A stretch of 33,050 nucleotides of DNA from the NCBI RefSeq assembly GCF_900089945.1, contig NZ_FLQY01000268.1, positions 1 to 33,050 on the forward strand. Direction: 5' to 3'. Every line of letters starts with the position of its first letter. Position 1 is the stretch's first letter. The position numbers and the translations under genes are program-made. Origin of the DNA: Candidatus Propionivibrio aalborgensis. GTDB taxonomy: Bacteria > Pseudomonadota > Gammaproteobacteria > Burkholderiales > Rhodocyclaceae. Below the pieces are notes generated by a model. It was not told the origin of the DNA. It saw only the letters and a list, made by a program, of their open reading frames with translations, and did not search any database. Shown here piece after piece: positions 32,944 through 33,050 of this stretch.

Positions 32944-33050
32944 TCGGTTTTGGCCTGCTTGCCGCGGTTGGCGTGGGCGATCAGCGTGGCAATTACGCAG
33001 GAGGCGATTCGCGTTTCGGCCGTGTCGGCGCGGCTGGTCAGCACGATGGG
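32940..33050 (-). CDS. Phosphate acetyl/butyryltransferase, C-terminal end (partial)
   Basis: The last 36 codons of a minus-strand gene that begins outside the window. PIVLTSRADTAETRIASCVI is the conserved C-terminal stretch of phosphate acetyl/butyryltransferases, including the form fused to an enoyl-CoA hydratase (MaoC) domain. It would interconvert acyl-CoA and acyl phosphate. The end is Lys-rich (RGKQAKTE). Whether the full gene is fused cannot be seen. Confidence 0.75.
   Translation of the reverse strand, partial: PIVLTSRADTAETRIASCVIATLIAHANRGKQAKTE

Overview
The window is about 33 kb of GC-rich DNA (my impression is near 60% G+C) that is almost fully coding. It looks like chromosome from a betaproteobacterium, most likely a Rhodocyclaceae-type organism. 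This rests on gene content: a DUF4212 plus VC_2705-type symporter pair, a DUF3301 protein, a class II NrdJ ribonucleotide reductase and DjlA. It is inference, because no rRNA or phylogenetic marker is present. I see no CRISPR array, tRNA, phage or insertion sequence.

Layout. Positions 1-2851: a terminator of an upstream gene, then a two-gene sodium:solute (acetate-type) symporter unit closed by a strong terminator, then a small membrane protein. 3129-5196: an OmpR-type response regulator overlapping its membrane sensor kinase. 5227-7459 (minus): an OmpA-like lipoprotein and a CPA1 Na+/H+ antiporter. 7677-15032 (minus): a ten-gene Mrp-type cation/proton antiporter operon in the order E-F-G-A'(MbhD/MbhE)-B-C-D-D2-small-D3. 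It has no full MrpA but three separate proton-pumping antiporter-like subunits. 15349-16821 (plus): a 56-residue CxxC protein coupled to a ClC chloride/proton exchanger. 16872-23063 (plus): RecQ, a DUF3301 protein, a P-type cation ATPase and the HtpX protease, the last with a convincing heat-shock (sigma-32) promoter. 23126-27410 (minus): DjlA, a TIR-transmembrane-SPOR-like protein, a two-RCK potassium channel and an SGNH hydrolase. 27476-28191: an HxlR regulator divergent from a CPVC thioredoxin-like protein. 28246-29679 (minus): a type II restriction-modification pair (BglII/BstYI-like nuclease and MT-A70 methyltransferase). 29753-32575 (minus): nrdJ, preceded by two NrdR-box-like palindromes 31 bp apart. 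32881-33050 (minus): the 3' end of a phosphate acyltransferase and what may be a remnant of an acetate kinase.

The common theme is ion and envelope homeostasis. A Na+-coupled organic acid symporter, two kinds of Na+/H+ antiporter, a Cl-/H+ exchanger, a P-type ATPase and a nucleotide-gated K+ channel lie within 27 kb, with membrane and protein quality control (HtpX, DjlA) among them.

The items most worth a second look are the TIR-TM-SPOR fusion next to an NAD(H)-type-gated K+ channel, the Mbh-like Mrp operon with three antiporter subunits and an apparent ATC start codon, the small CxxC protein in front of ClC, and the unusual pairing of restriction enzyme and methylase families.
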